This document shows, in pieces, positions 8,357-19,700 of a stretch of DNA of 29,113 nt. Every line of letters starts with the position of its first letter. The stretch's first letter is position 1. The DNA is from Neolentinus lepideus HHB14362 ss-1 (lineage: Eukaryota; Basidiomycota; Agaricomycetes; Gloeophyllales; Gloeophyllaceae). Under the pieces are notes generated by a model. The model worked only from the letters and a program-made list of their open reading frames with translations. It ran no database searches and had not been told where the DNA came from. Position numbers and translations under genes: made by a program. The stretch is from NCBI GenBank assembly GCA_001632425.1, contig KV425676.1, positions 2,319 to 31,431 on the forward strand. The letters are read 5' to 3'.

Positions 8357-9537
8357 TTAGCAAATAACACAACACTTCCCCGCATCCTCGCCGTACCCGC
8401 CCTCGCTGTGCCGCCGGCGGTGCCCCTGGCGCTCGGACGAGGGCACGTGAGCGGGGACGCCTTCGCGCATGAGCATCGACGCGCGCGTGGCGGCTTCGAA
8501 TACGTCGTCGACGCCTTCGATTTTGAGGGCGGAGCATTCTGGGAAAAAGGGGAGGGAGGGGGGGGGTCAGCGGGGTGATGGATAAAGTGGAGAGGGAAGG
8601 AGAGTGTGGAGGTGTGGTCGGGTGAGGTGAGGAGAGGAGAGAAGGAAGAGACGCACCTTTATACGCGCGCGCGCCGATCGCCTGCGCCACACGCTCCGCC
8701 TGGGCTTTGCTCACGTAATTGGAGGCGCGCGGGTCGGAGGGATGGGGCCGGAGGTCGGATTTGCAGCCGACGAGCAGGACGGGGATTGTGGGGCCGCAGA
8801 TGGAGCGGACTTCTTCGATCCACTGGGGAGGGGGTTAGGAGGTAAGAAGAGAAGGGATACGGATGAGAGGTGAGGGGTGAAGTGGTGGGATAAAGGTGAG
8901 GTGGACGAGACCTACCTTTACCGTAACGTTATCAAGCGAGTCGGGGGTGTCGATGGCAAAGGCGATGAGAATGACGTGGGATTTCGAATATGATAGGGGT
9001 CGTAGGCGCTGCGGGCAAGCCGTTAGGACGCGTGAAAGATGAATGAGGTGGACAGACCTCGTATTCTTCTTGGCCGCTGGATGTAAATAGGATCAGCGCA
9101 AAGTAGAGGGGGGATGATGTCACTGACGCGGTATCCCACAAGGCGAGCTGGACAGGCTTGCCGTCGAGCCTGATCTCTGCGACGTAGTTTTCAAAGATGG
9201 CTGGAGGGGTGTTGGCATCGCTGAAAAGACACGGCAAGGACACTCACTCGGTTGCTTCACGCAAAAGAGCCGTGAGCCGGAGGGTTGGGTACATGACTGA
9301 AAGAACTCACGTATTCCTTTGGAAACTCTCCGAGGGCAAAGGAGCATAATAAGGACGTCTTTCCGCAGGCACCTGTAGGGAATAGGGTGGTCGGTTGTCA
9401 GCGAGAGTAATGGAGTGTCCAGGGAGCGATACGCGCCATCACCGACGATAACGAGTTTCCTGCGGATCTGAGGACAGTTGAGGCTAGGACACGTCGCAAG
9501 GGTCAGGCGGACGCACGGGGGATTGCGACGATGACAT
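8357..9537 (-). CDS. RHO2: Rho-family small GTPase, Rho2-like
   Basis: Eight exons on the minus strand (9517-9537, 9437-9467, 9311-9372, 9248-9254, 9128-9200, 9058-9076, 8916-9008, 8657-8822) plus a final one (8357-8538) join in frame to 217 aa. The P-loop GDGACGKT is at 16-23, the effector loop YQPTIFENY at 38-46, WDTAGQEEYE at 62-71, the Rho insert region around 125-140, and [10 protein letters not shown] towards the end. The G4 motif is CKSD, with Cys for the usual Asn or Thr. The tail ends Cys-Cys-Val-Ile-Cys: a CAAX box (X = Cys, more typical of farnesylation) preceded by a possible palmitoylated Cys213. [24 protein letters not shown] and [12 protein letters not shown] resemble fission-yeast Rho2, which acts in cell-wall integrity signalling at the plasma membrane; the Rho2 assignment is by remembered similarity. 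Two oddities are the 7-nt exon 4 and a non-GT donor after exon 2. Confidence 0.92.
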
Positions 9538-10980
9538 GGGCCGTTGATGTTATTCTGCGCGATGTTGGCGGTCCTGTGGCAGATGCAGGAGGAGATGAAG
9601 GGAGGATTTGAGTAGAAGGATTTATGTGCCCAGGTGGAAGCATAGGCCTGCGTACGTAAGCACGAGTACCCTTATTGGACCGCGCCACACAGCTTGTCCC
9701 GCCCCCCCATCGTCTCCGGAATGCTGTGTCAGAACCTTCATCATCTGCAATACAACAGTCAACCACACGCTCTACCACACAACGGTCTCTAACTTCCGCT
9801 GCCAGCCCTTACGCTTGATCCACTAGGCAATAGGACCCGTCGGCTTCGCTTCAAATGAACGACCGGTTCTCGTACAACTCTACTGCTCTTCATTTAGAGT
9901 CCTATTTCGGTGGCTTCACATCAAGCCACAATGGCACTAAGGCTCTGTCTCGCATCTTCCGTGCTGCACTAGTCAAACGATCCCACCAGAATGTTATCCG
10001 TAGCCGCCATCCATTCCCGCCGTCGGCCAGGGTCCAGGGCGTCATTAACCATATCTAAAGCTTATAAGGCCATTCAATTGCTCCCCTCCCCCCGCGGCCG
10101 TTGGCTTTCTGTTGGACGGCCTGACATGGAAGCAACCTTATCTCTCTGCTCGCTCGCTTTCCTGCAATGCATCCGTGTATCTTTTGGACTTGGCGATTGC
10201 TAATCGCTCAAATGACCTGAAATGCTATCACGACATCTGGCCTCGTCTCTCTGCGTCGTTGGTCGTCTGGTGCCACCGTACTCTGCTCCTTGGCAGAGTC
10301 GATTATCTACTGATATCACCGGAAGCTCCGAACGTTATTGTGTCATCAAGGAGCCCAATAGTGCCGTCTCTTCTGCCGCCCTTGTACCCACGGCATCTCT
10401 CCAGCACCGACTACCGGTGTCAACTGGAACTCTTCCCAATCATCGACGTGCTAGCACCGTCTCTTCTGCCACTCTTCCGCTCTTCTACCTGATCCGTCTT
10501 TGACCAAGATCCCCTTTTGGCGCGAATAGAAAGGCTGGCTCGTTATGGCACCTGACCCGGGCTTCTATTCTCAAGGACCGTCGTCGCCAGAACGCCCGTG
10601 TCCGCTCTCTCATCACCCTTCTGCCCTGCGTCAAGCCGATGAATGAACGTTGTGGCTCTATCCGACGAGACCGAGTGCGCCCTAGATCCACTACAAATGC
10701 GCTCATTCCCGACCACCGACACCGATAGCATGGAATAGAGTAATACCAATATATGCGGACTGACGCGCCGGTATTCCAGCTGTCCAGCTGCTCGCATTTC
10801 TTGCTACTCGATGCCTAACCACCCTTCCGTCCTATGTCGCTCTCGGGTGCTTCTGGACTGCTGCGTCGACTTTTTCGCTTCCGCTCTGTCTATCCATGTG
10901 GTTTGGACGGCGGGCACTTACTTACTCACTCTGCTCATAGATGGGCGTCTGATTTTTAATGTTTTTGTAGTTCATCTCGA
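9538..10980. other. Non-coding region upstream of the Rho gene
   Basis: No gene is recognised. Frames of up to 126 codons on the + strand (10112-10492) are Ser/Leu-rich and match nothing I know, and no consistent exon chain can be built through them. The composition suggests old, decayed repeat sequence. Confidence 0.4.
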
Positions 10981-11092
10981 GCTTCTTTGTCAGCCATTTT
11001 ACAAGGCTTCTTTGACAGTCAGTTTATAAGGTTATAATGCTTCTTTGGCAGTCAGTTTATCAGGCTTCTTTGGCAGTCATTTTATTACCTCC
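10981..11092 (+). repeat. Four tandem copies of a 26-34-bp unit
   Basis: GCTTCTTTGNCAGTCAGTTT followed by AT-rich sequence starts at 10981, 11005, 11039 and 11065. Copies differ at a few positions and in spacing. Confidence 0.8.
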
Positions 11093-11238
11093 GGATACTG
11101 CCAATACCTGATACACCCCGATCTACTCGCTCCGCACCCGCCGAGCCCGGTTTCGTGGGTGTGCCGCCCTCCAGTGAAGACACAAGTGTGACTCGCTGAT
11201 GTTCTGGAACTTCATACCCAAGGCGATAACGAACGACG

Positions 11239-11860
11239 CAGCCCAGGCTGTTTCATCGCCGCCACGCCTGTGAACGCCAGTTGGGCTTTGTCACTCACGG
11301 GTGTCAGCATTCGCGGATTTTTGCGTCGGGAATGGCCATGACGAATTCAAGTTACTGGCTGCGGCGGGCATTCGTTGGACATAGACGGTTAGATCGTCTG
11401 ACGGGTACGTATTCAGGTTTTCGTGCTTCATCAGATCTTATCGGTCTTTTCCTACAGAGCTCCACACACCCGTCCTATTTATATGTGGTAAAAGACGAGC
11501 ACTTGAGTACCGCCGCGTCTCTCCTTTGTTAGTCGCCCATTTTACGACTCTAAACTGCCCCTGTACAGCCCAGGCTGTTTCATTCCCGTCATGCCTGTGA
11601 ACGCCAGTTGGTCTTTGCCACTCGCGAGTGTCGGGATTCGCGAATTTCTGCCGGTCGGGAATGGCCATGACGGATTACTGGCTGCCGCGGTCATGCATTG
11701 GACACAGACGGCTAGATCAGCGTCTGACGTTATTCAGGCTATCGTCCTTCAAAAAATCTTATGGGTGTTCCCTACAGAGCCCACCGCTCGTCATCTTTAT
11801 ATATGGTATAAGCCTTTAATCTCGCCGCCTCTCCCCTGCCAGTCGCCCCGTTTCTGCTCT
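11239..11860 (+). repeat. Diverged tandem duplication, about 325-bp unit
   Basis: Two adjacent copies begin CAGCCCAGGCTGTTTCAT at about 11239 and 11566. They share TGAACGCCAGTTGG, GGGAATGGCCATGACG, the order of all intermediate segments, CCTACAGAGC and a TATA-like stretch (CTATTTATATGTGG / CTTTATATATGGTA), ending near AGTCGCCC. Small indels break any common frame, so this is not a duplicated coding exon. Confidence 0.75.
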
Positions 11861-14800
11861 GCTGAGGAGTCAAAGTCTACAAGGCGTGTGGGAGTTATGT
11901 GAGTCCAGGTGGCCGCTATTGGTTGATGCGATATTTTTACGACCATTCTAGATTGTTGAGGCGCGTTCGTAGACTGGCGGGTTGTCAAGAAAGAGTCAGG
12001 GCCGAATGCTGCGTTTACCTGGTTAAGGGTAGCATCTATCGGCGGTGGTGATGGTGGGCGTCCTCGTGATCTGAACTACTGGCTTTCATTGCGCGAGGAC
12101 GTTGCCTGGGTCGATAAAATGACAGCGCACCTACTGTGCAATATTCAACTTCGGATTTCTGGGAGCCTGGCCTTCAGCAGTCGTTTGGTGCGGCCCGGAT
12201 AGTGAGGCGTGTGTATCTACTTTCTGCTCAAAATTGCTGACAACGGCCTGCGATGCTCGGGGGCGTATCCGGATCGATGGGAAGGATCATCTTTTGTGGA
12301 TCTTTCGGCGGGGCCGATTCGAGTGCTGATACGCCTTATTCAAAGTCTACGTTAGCGCTCTCCCGTTCTTCACTTTTTCTCAACGCTCGCTTCTCGCGAC
12401 TAGGATGAGATCTGTATGCAACCCTCAGCTTCTGCAACTGTCTGGACAGCATTCGTCGTCGTCTTTGTGTGCGCCATGCGTTCGAAGATGTTCACCGCTC
12501 TACATCTCGACAACTGCGGAGATCGGAGACGACAGACGAGAACTGGACACATGGGTCTATTTTTTTTTTGGATTGGCAATTGCGTGCCTTAGAGCTTGTC
12601 CGGCCTTGGCTGATGCATCCCTGCGGTCGAGGCTGCGTCTGCTTCATATCCTAGCGGGGAGTTGAAATTCATCGGACAATATATCATTCCCTCCCAAAGC
12701 AGCGTAAGTCGAGTTGGCCTCACCTTCCTCATTGTAACATCACGGTTCCTCCAGATGGCATTTGCTCCCACATCTGTCGACTACGTATCCATTACCTCGT
12801 CTTCTCGATGTCCACCGTCGAGTCTGGAATAGAGATGGGATCTTTCTCGGTTGTTCGATTGGCCACTGTCGCCATGGCCACTTGATGTGTTGCCACTGTA
12901 ACTGTGGCTGCGACCTTAAGGAACGTGCTCGCCCGGAAGCTCTTTGAAGCCAATGTCAGTCGTCTGACTTCCTTGCACGATTGTTTGGTATTGTACTCTA
13001 CTGTTTCAGGGAATTTCGTTCACATTGACTTCAAAACTCTCGGATCCGAACGGCGTCAATGGTCGACTCTAGAAAAATAAGACTTTGTTGTCTGTGCTCA
13101 AAGCGGCGAGCTATTCGAGGTGCTCTCGTGTGCTGCGCACGTGTAAATATGATTAACGGGCAGTGTTGCGCAGATGAGGTTAGAATGCCGGGCTTGTGTC
13201 TATAGATTTAGAGGCACGATCGACTGAAATAGTCAAATGGTGATCATCAGAGCCATGTTACAGTTCGATTGTCAAGCAAAATACGAATCTCTGGACTGTG
13301 AAAAACATTGATAATAAGGCTATGACGGTTACTGTGGACTGTTTGCTGTGCTCTCATCCCCACTGCAGATAGTCTATTAACTTGGGGGATCTTACGTACA
13401 GACACAGCGGCCGGGCAGAAAATCGTCGTACGCGGGAAGGTGCATGAGTTCAGCACCGACGTAATTATAGCGACGCTCCATTCCATTAGACACCTTGCGC
13501 TATCTGGGCAGTCTATCACCTGGCGGGTGAGGCGAGGTGCGTACATCCATCGTCCCCTCACTGCACGAGTTTTATTTACTCGCGAACGATAGGTGGAAGG
13601 ACAGCCCCTCTGTGAATAATCAATTGAGGGGCGTTCAAGCGCTGATATGCCATCGGCACTCTACTCTACTTACACGGGCGCTCGTCTCTGTGAGTTTCTC
13701 GTTGATGGACTTCGACTAAGGATTTGCTCCAAGCGTGGGAGCAATCCGTGTAGCCTGAAGTGTAGTCTAGCCATCTCTGGGTGCCGCAGTGAGTCGGGAT
13801 GAGCTGGTGGTGGAGAAGGCTTGCCGGAGGATGCTGTGCGGGAGCATTAGGTGCCGAGTTTGTCGGGTTGCGTATTCTGCGCAGGTGCTGCTCCGAGATG
13901 AAGTAGAGATCGTGTATCAGGATTCAGAGAGTGGGTCCGGCTGAGTGAGCTGGGGGTGCACGGCCGACGTAGATACGCGAACGACCGGATTACGGCTCAG
14001 TGCAGGGTCCGGCCCTTCACAAATTCTGTCGCGCCGTAGTTGCCTATCTACATCCATATTTTATTTGGTGGTGTTTGTAGCCCGTGGAGAGGGAGACAAG
14101 AGAAACCTACTTCATGCTGTAGATGCTCAACGATTTGAGAGAAAAGAAAGTTTGCCGAGCATGGATGTGTACCATCGTCGAAGCGCTGAAAGACAATTCC
14201 GCGTGTCGTCACCAACCAGGGGAGTGACGAGAGAGAGGTCCGTCCGGCGTTGTGCGGACGAGTTTGATACGGTCTTGGGGGTTGGAGAGAGCGTAGGTGC
14301 AGGGTCTCTCGTCTGTCTCTGTATCGCCACGGTCAGTTTGTAGGATATAGGTGCTTTACGTCGATTAACGAGGTTACCTGTGGCAATGAAGTGCCCTCCA
14401 GAGTCGAAATGGCATGCGATGAGCGGTTAGATGGGCAACGCGCCGGTGCCTCTGCGTGACGTAAAGCAGCTCAGGTTGAGGCAATGAAGAAGATTAATAC
14501 ACACATCAAATCCTCTTATTGTGATGATCAAGGGTTCCTGGAGGATGACTTAAACCCATAAGATGAAATTCAACCTGTAAGGCATCTTGATGCATGTCTG
14601 GCTGCGGGGCCGAGTTATTACTGGAGGACATAGTCGATCCTCTGGTATCTCTGCCGTTAAATTGAAGTCACGTTTCAGTAGCGCTTCTGCCAAACGTCTG
14701 CGCTAGAATTTTTATGTCATTTGTAAGCTAATGGATTCAGACCTTTGCGATACCTCGTTCCAGAAGTCGATGGCTGCGCGTTTGTGTATGATGCTGGAAG

Positions 14801-15014
14801 TGGAACTCGTCTCGGAAGACTTGACCACTGGATTGTACGAAAGCTTTGGCAGATACGTCTCTGCGAGCAGGAGGATGCATTCGAGTTTCTTTGCAGATGC
14901 CCGAGGAATGGCAACGACACAATTTCTGATTCTACCTATAACACGGAAGACGGTTATCAAAACATATCGAATCGGAAATAACCGTGAGAACCTACCATAG
15001 TCCACTAGTCAGCG
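11861..15014. other. Long region without a recognised gene
   Basis: Frames stay below 135 codons, and none shows a motif or a credible splice-linked continuation. Around 12400-12960 the + strand has short hydrophobic segments (for example VVVFVCAM and GLFFFWIGNCV in one frame) interrupted by stops, which could be remains of a membrane-protein gene. An 11-bp inverted repeat (TGCTTTACGTC at 14352-14362, GACGTAAAGCA at 14458-14468) encloses about 95 bp near 14400. Confidence 0.35.
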
Positions 15015-15015
15015 C

Positions 15016-15023
15016 TGACGTCA
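15016..15023 (+). promoter_or_regulatory. Perfect CRE palindrome TGACGTCA in the Mn-SOD promoter
   Basis: TGACGTCA is the full palindromic site bound by ATF/CREB-type bZIP factors. It lies 20 bp before a TATA-like box and 71 bp before the ATG of the Mn-SOD gene. In fungi, Atf1-type factors control oxidative and osmotic stress genes, so stress control of this gene is a reasonable inference. Confidence 0.5.
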
Positions 15024-15042
15024 CCTCTCCTTGGTACTCGCG

Positions 15043-15050
15043 ACATATAA
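15043..15050 (+). promoter_or_regulatory. TATA-like box of the Mn-SOD gene
   Basis: ACATATAA lies about 45 bp before the ATG at 15095 and is followed by a CT-rich stretch (CTCTTCTCTCTCTTAC), a common arrangement around fungal transcription starts. Confidence 0.45.
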
Positions 15051-15094
15051 CCTCATATACCTCTTCTCTCTCTTACCTTTCACCAACGACCACC

Positions 15095-16052
15095 ATGATC
15101 ACTACCGCTACTCGTACCTTCGTCCGCCCCGTCGCAGCGCGCTTTGCTGTCCGCCGATTTGCTGCTCCTGCGGGCAGCGCGTCGCTGCACACATTGCCTG
15201 ACCTCCCGTACGCGTATAACGTATGTCCTCTTTCTACATTATTTGGCTCTGATGCCGACGACGAATTGGACAGGCTCTCGAGCCCCATATTGCCGAGGAC
15301 ATTATGAAGCTACACCACCAGAAGCACCACCAGGCTTACGTAACTGGCTTGAACGCCGCTGAGGAATCATACTCGAAGACTAGCAGTCCCAAGGACAGGA
15401 TTAAGTTGCAAGCGGCATTGAAGTTCAACGGTGGAGGTGCGTGTGGTGGAGTATGCTGGTGATGTGTAGGTATTGATGCGTTTTGTAGGTCACATCAACC
15501 ACTCTCTGTTCTGGAAGAACCTCGCCCCCGCCAACGCAGGTGGAGGGAAGCTCGAGAGTGGCCCGCTCAAGAGTGCCATCGAGGCCGACTTTGGCTCTGT
15601 CGATGCTTTCATCAAGAAGATAAATTCAACGACCGCTGCGGTTCAGGGAAGTGGTTGGGGTTGGCTGGTAGGTGACCCGCAATTGGTTTTACGTTCAGAT
15701 GCTAAATTGGGTGGCTTATACGCAGGGATACAATCCGGACACGAAGAAGCTCGAGGTTGTCACGACGCCAAACCAGGACCCTCTTCTCTGTATGTGTATC
15801 CTGCCCTCTTTTCCGTTTAACGCAACTCACGTCTACCTGTACAGCGCACACCCCGATCATCGGCATCGACATCTGGGAGCACGCCTTCTACCTGCAGTAC
15901 AAGAATGTCAAGGCTGACGTACGTACCCCTTTGCGTCTGTCCTTTTACACTATCTCTAAAGCATTTACATGTGACAGTACCTTAACGCCATCTGGAACGT
16001 CATCAACTGGAAGGAGGCCGAGTCGCGCTTCTTGGAGGCGTCGAAGCAGTAG
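15095..16052 (+). CDS. SOD2: Mitochondrial manganese superoxide dismutase
   Basis: Six exons (15095-15220, 15274-15436, 15489-15667, 15726-15789, 15845-15918, 15978-16052) give 226 aa. It converts superoxide to hydrogen peroxide and oxygen in the mitochondrial matrix. The first 28 or so residues are Arg/Ala/Thr-rich with almost no acidic residues ([20 protein letters not shown]), a typical import leader; the mature chain begins around [18 protein letters not shown]. Metal ligands by position are His56 (KLHHQKHH), His101 (GHINHS), Asp186 and His190 ([10 protein letters not shown]). Tyr64 is the usual second-sphere tyrosine. Gln173 in TPNQDPL marks the manganese rather than the iron type. All introns are GT..AG and 52-59 nt long. 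Start choice: the only upstream ATG that gives a leader, 45 bp after a TATA-like box. Confidence 0.97.
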
Positions 16053-16759
16053 GCGACGGATGTATAGGAGAAGATGAAAATCAGCTGCTTGGACCGTTTA
16101 GTAGATCTTGCAATGTATACTATATTCAATGTGTGTAGACCCCTTCAAACTCCTACCCTTTCAATGCCCTCAGGATTCTCGCATTCAAATGGTGACGAAT
16201 GGGGCCGCAGTTGGACTGATCTCGGTGGCCATAAATGTCGGCCTGCATAATATTGTTACTTTGTGCGAGCACTACCCCAAAATCCTCATGTTCAGGACAC
16301 TATATCTCCACAACCGTGGGGTCAATTCCCTCAAATCCAGATTCAAAAATATATAGCATTTTCCAAAGATTTTCATAGTGTCATAACCAACCCCCCAGTG
16401 TCCCTGATTGATGAGATAATTTTTGACTACAAATAATTAATGGCCCATAGCATGGGCAGAGCTGATGCAATCCTCAAGATGTGGATGCAGCCTGACAGAG
16501 CTCAGAAAGAGCTACAATTTTCATGTTTACACCAAGAAAAATATTGAGTCTGTGCCGAGTTATCGCAGAAATATTCAAAAAGGGTGGTCTATTACATTCG
16601 CACGCCACTGTATTAGATTTCTGTATCTCTTCCTCAGAACGTGCAATCCTCCCAACAAAATGAGGACTCGGCAAGCTCAAAAAAGGAACTCGTAGTTGCT
16701 GTGCAGTGTACTGCAATGTGGGAGACTTCTCAAATATTAACTATGCATAGTACCCTCAT
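16053..16759. other. Spacer between Mn-SOD and the transposase relic
   Basis: AT-rich, with no gene recognised. It probably holds the Mn-SOD terminator and the far end of the transposon. No inverted match to the sequence on the other side of the transposase could be seen, so the transposon's left end is not placed. Confidence 0.35.
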
Positions 16760-19700
16760 TCACCATGAAGTCACATGCACCACAGCTAATACAGCAAAAT
16801 TGTCCAAGTCACCGTCGCGGTCATTACTAAAGTAGTGTGGCATGAAATTCAGTTCATCAGTCGAGACTGTCTGTAGAGTGGCAAGGGATCAATATGATAG
16901 AACAGGATATATAACACTGAAAACCATACCAGTTCCGTTGGTGACAAGATGACGAGGTCCACGTACTTGGTAACCCATAGTATTGAGAGACCGACACCAT
17001 TCTGGGGCATTCCGAGCCCAGGTAACATTACACCTCCGGCCAGTGGATTCGAGCCACTGGACATCATGGACTAGCTCCTCCAGGTCAGTAGTTGACATGT
17101 TCCTCTGTGCTATGCTTCAAAGCCAGATGCCATTCCCATGTGCAATCTGGGAATTGAGTATGTCAGCCACTTGCTGGTACACCTCAGCATTGCGCTTGAC
17201 CGCAGCCCAGTGCAGCTCGAGCTATAGGTATCATTGTATCAGAGCTAAACACGATAGAAGAGAGCAATAGAATAACTCACCTGATTACTTTCATCGTCTG
17301 AGGGAACAATTTCCACATCATCTGAGTCATCCCCAGACCCACGATCAACATCCAATCCTGCCTCAGTACAGGAGCGCTTGCCCAGCAATGACTGCATGTT
17401 CTCTTGCAGGTTGCGCCAGCACCCGCCTTCCAGTACTGACTTATCCCTGAGCCAGATATGATCATCTTTGTCTGTTACGGAGCCATCTGTGATGTCCACG
17501 AACACTTGAGCTGATGTCCCGGCATCAATAGGTCGCAGGTCCTGATGCCGATAGATAGGAAGTGTTCAGTGGCGGTAGATTTGCTGCCAAAACCACGGAG
17601 TCGGCGTTGGGACAGCTTGCACAAGATGCTTGCAGAGGTGATAGGCATTGTATTTTTGGCCACCACAAGTGCATGTCCATGTTACAATGTTGGTATCGTA
17701 ATTGCTGCCCATGCTGATTGGCTTCTCTGTGAGCTTCAGCCACGACTCCCTGAATGCCATCTGATAGGGTGAGAGTGGCTTCAAACGTCCGATACGATAC
17801 AGATCCTCACGAAGACTGCTCTTATTTAGGTAGGCTGGAGTGACTTCTGTAACAAGAATCCATATTAGTTGGTCAAGGTGAGGGCGGAGAAGGTGGGGTA
17901 GGAATTCATGCTTCAATTGCTTGAAGTGGTTTTCTGCCATCATTGTTGTCCTTGTGCATGAGATATATGGGGTTGTCGACTGTGCCCATAGCTCCCACAT
18001 CTTTGGAGCATACCAGGATGTCCAGAGGTAACCCCATACCTCTCGTAAGCCACAGATTTCACAGAAGCGATACATCTCGTAAACAGCATTCTTGCATATT
18101 TCAGCCACTGAATAACATTTGCCGTCGCATTCTGGAAATGCTGGATGCTGACAGAAATGCCATGTGAAGAGATGGAGAAGGGGATTGCAATGAATGGCTG
18201 GACAAAAAACGTAGTTAGGGTCCTGCACTCATTTCTCTCCTTCTTTGTAGTCCCACTCTGGCCCGTTGATTTCCTCAGGCTCCTCCCATCTCAGCTGCAG
18301 TTCAAGCTGATCATGCACGTCATCACTCTCCTCATCTGGTGACCTCTCCCCTACCTCCAGAGCATCATCTTCGCGCTCCACAGAACTTTGAGAATTGCCA
18401 CTTGTTGCAGACTTGATACGATCTGGTGCCGGGAGGTGTATCATTAGATGTTCCCACTCCAGGATCGGAGCTGGTACAACCACGCTGTTGAGTCTGATTG
18501 TGACCCGTGGGATTGCTGTAGTTGCGATGTATGTGTTGCACTGTTCCTGCACCCTTAGTGAGTTTATCAACTACATAAGATACAATAAAATGCGTACAGG
18601 AAGGAGTGTGCATTGTGTGACTGGTACAAAGTCCTTGTCGATCCAATGAAACTCTTCTCTTGCAATGTCAACATTGTAAAATGCAGGAGTGTGACGGAGA
18701 ACAGAAAGACGTTTGCAGATGGCCTTGATTGCATGCCAGAAGCAGAGCTGATGTTTTGCTTCTGGGAACTCAGCATGGAATGCATTGATTTCAGCTCAGT
18801 CCTTGTCAGACAGCATGACAATCAAGCGCACCTTCCATTCCTTCTTGAGATACCGCAACAGCTGCTGAAGCACCTTCTGCTTCGCCCCAGAATCAGCACC
18901 ATTCAACTGGACAAGCAGATAGCTGAGAGGACTGCCAGACCCATATGCCTCTCTGATGACTGTGAAAAGCTCATACCAAGAGCCGTTTGTATTCCCTAGT
19001 ATTGCTTGTGTGAGTATTGATATAGGCTTGACAGTGCAGCAAACATACAGGATGAATCCATCTCGAGCTCTCGTACACATCCCCCCCATTGTCGGAGAAG
19101 GTCTGGTAATGTGAACGCTATCACTATTAAACCCATCTCCTCAACAACAGGAATCCGCTTGACTTTGTAAAGACCCAGACCCTTTTCCTCGGCCTCGCAG
19201 AGGAGCATCTCCACCGAGATGAGCTCATTCTCGTGACACTTCCATTTCTTGCTATCTATAGATGACCATATCTGGTATATAGCTTTCCTTGTGAAGTTAG
19301 GTGTCAGATATCACTTGAGAATCTTCTTCCAAATCTGATTAATATACAGTTGTCAGTGCGTGAGTCTTACTTCTCATGACCCGACTCACCTTGCTCAGCT
19401 TCGACTCAGCATTCTGCTCGACAATCTGACGAGCATCAGGTGGGATGTCAATGGGGCAGTAAGGAATGTGACCTTCACAATGTACGAGCTTCACATGGGC
19501 AACTTTCCCTTGAGGTGGAAACATGATATACAGCCAACCATTACACTTGAATGAAAGCATCGAGAGTTTGTTATGCTGCTTGTTAGGTGGTGCTTTCTTC
19601 TCGGCCTTCTTGATCCATTGACTGCTTTGGGCACAATGGTACCGATACTGCATCTCATAACGACTGTGATAACTGTTGGGCTCATTCAGTGAGCACGGAT

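Noticed and set aside
13945..14343. 132-codon plus-strand frame
   Set aside because: No motif, no supporting splice signals and no similarity I recognise.
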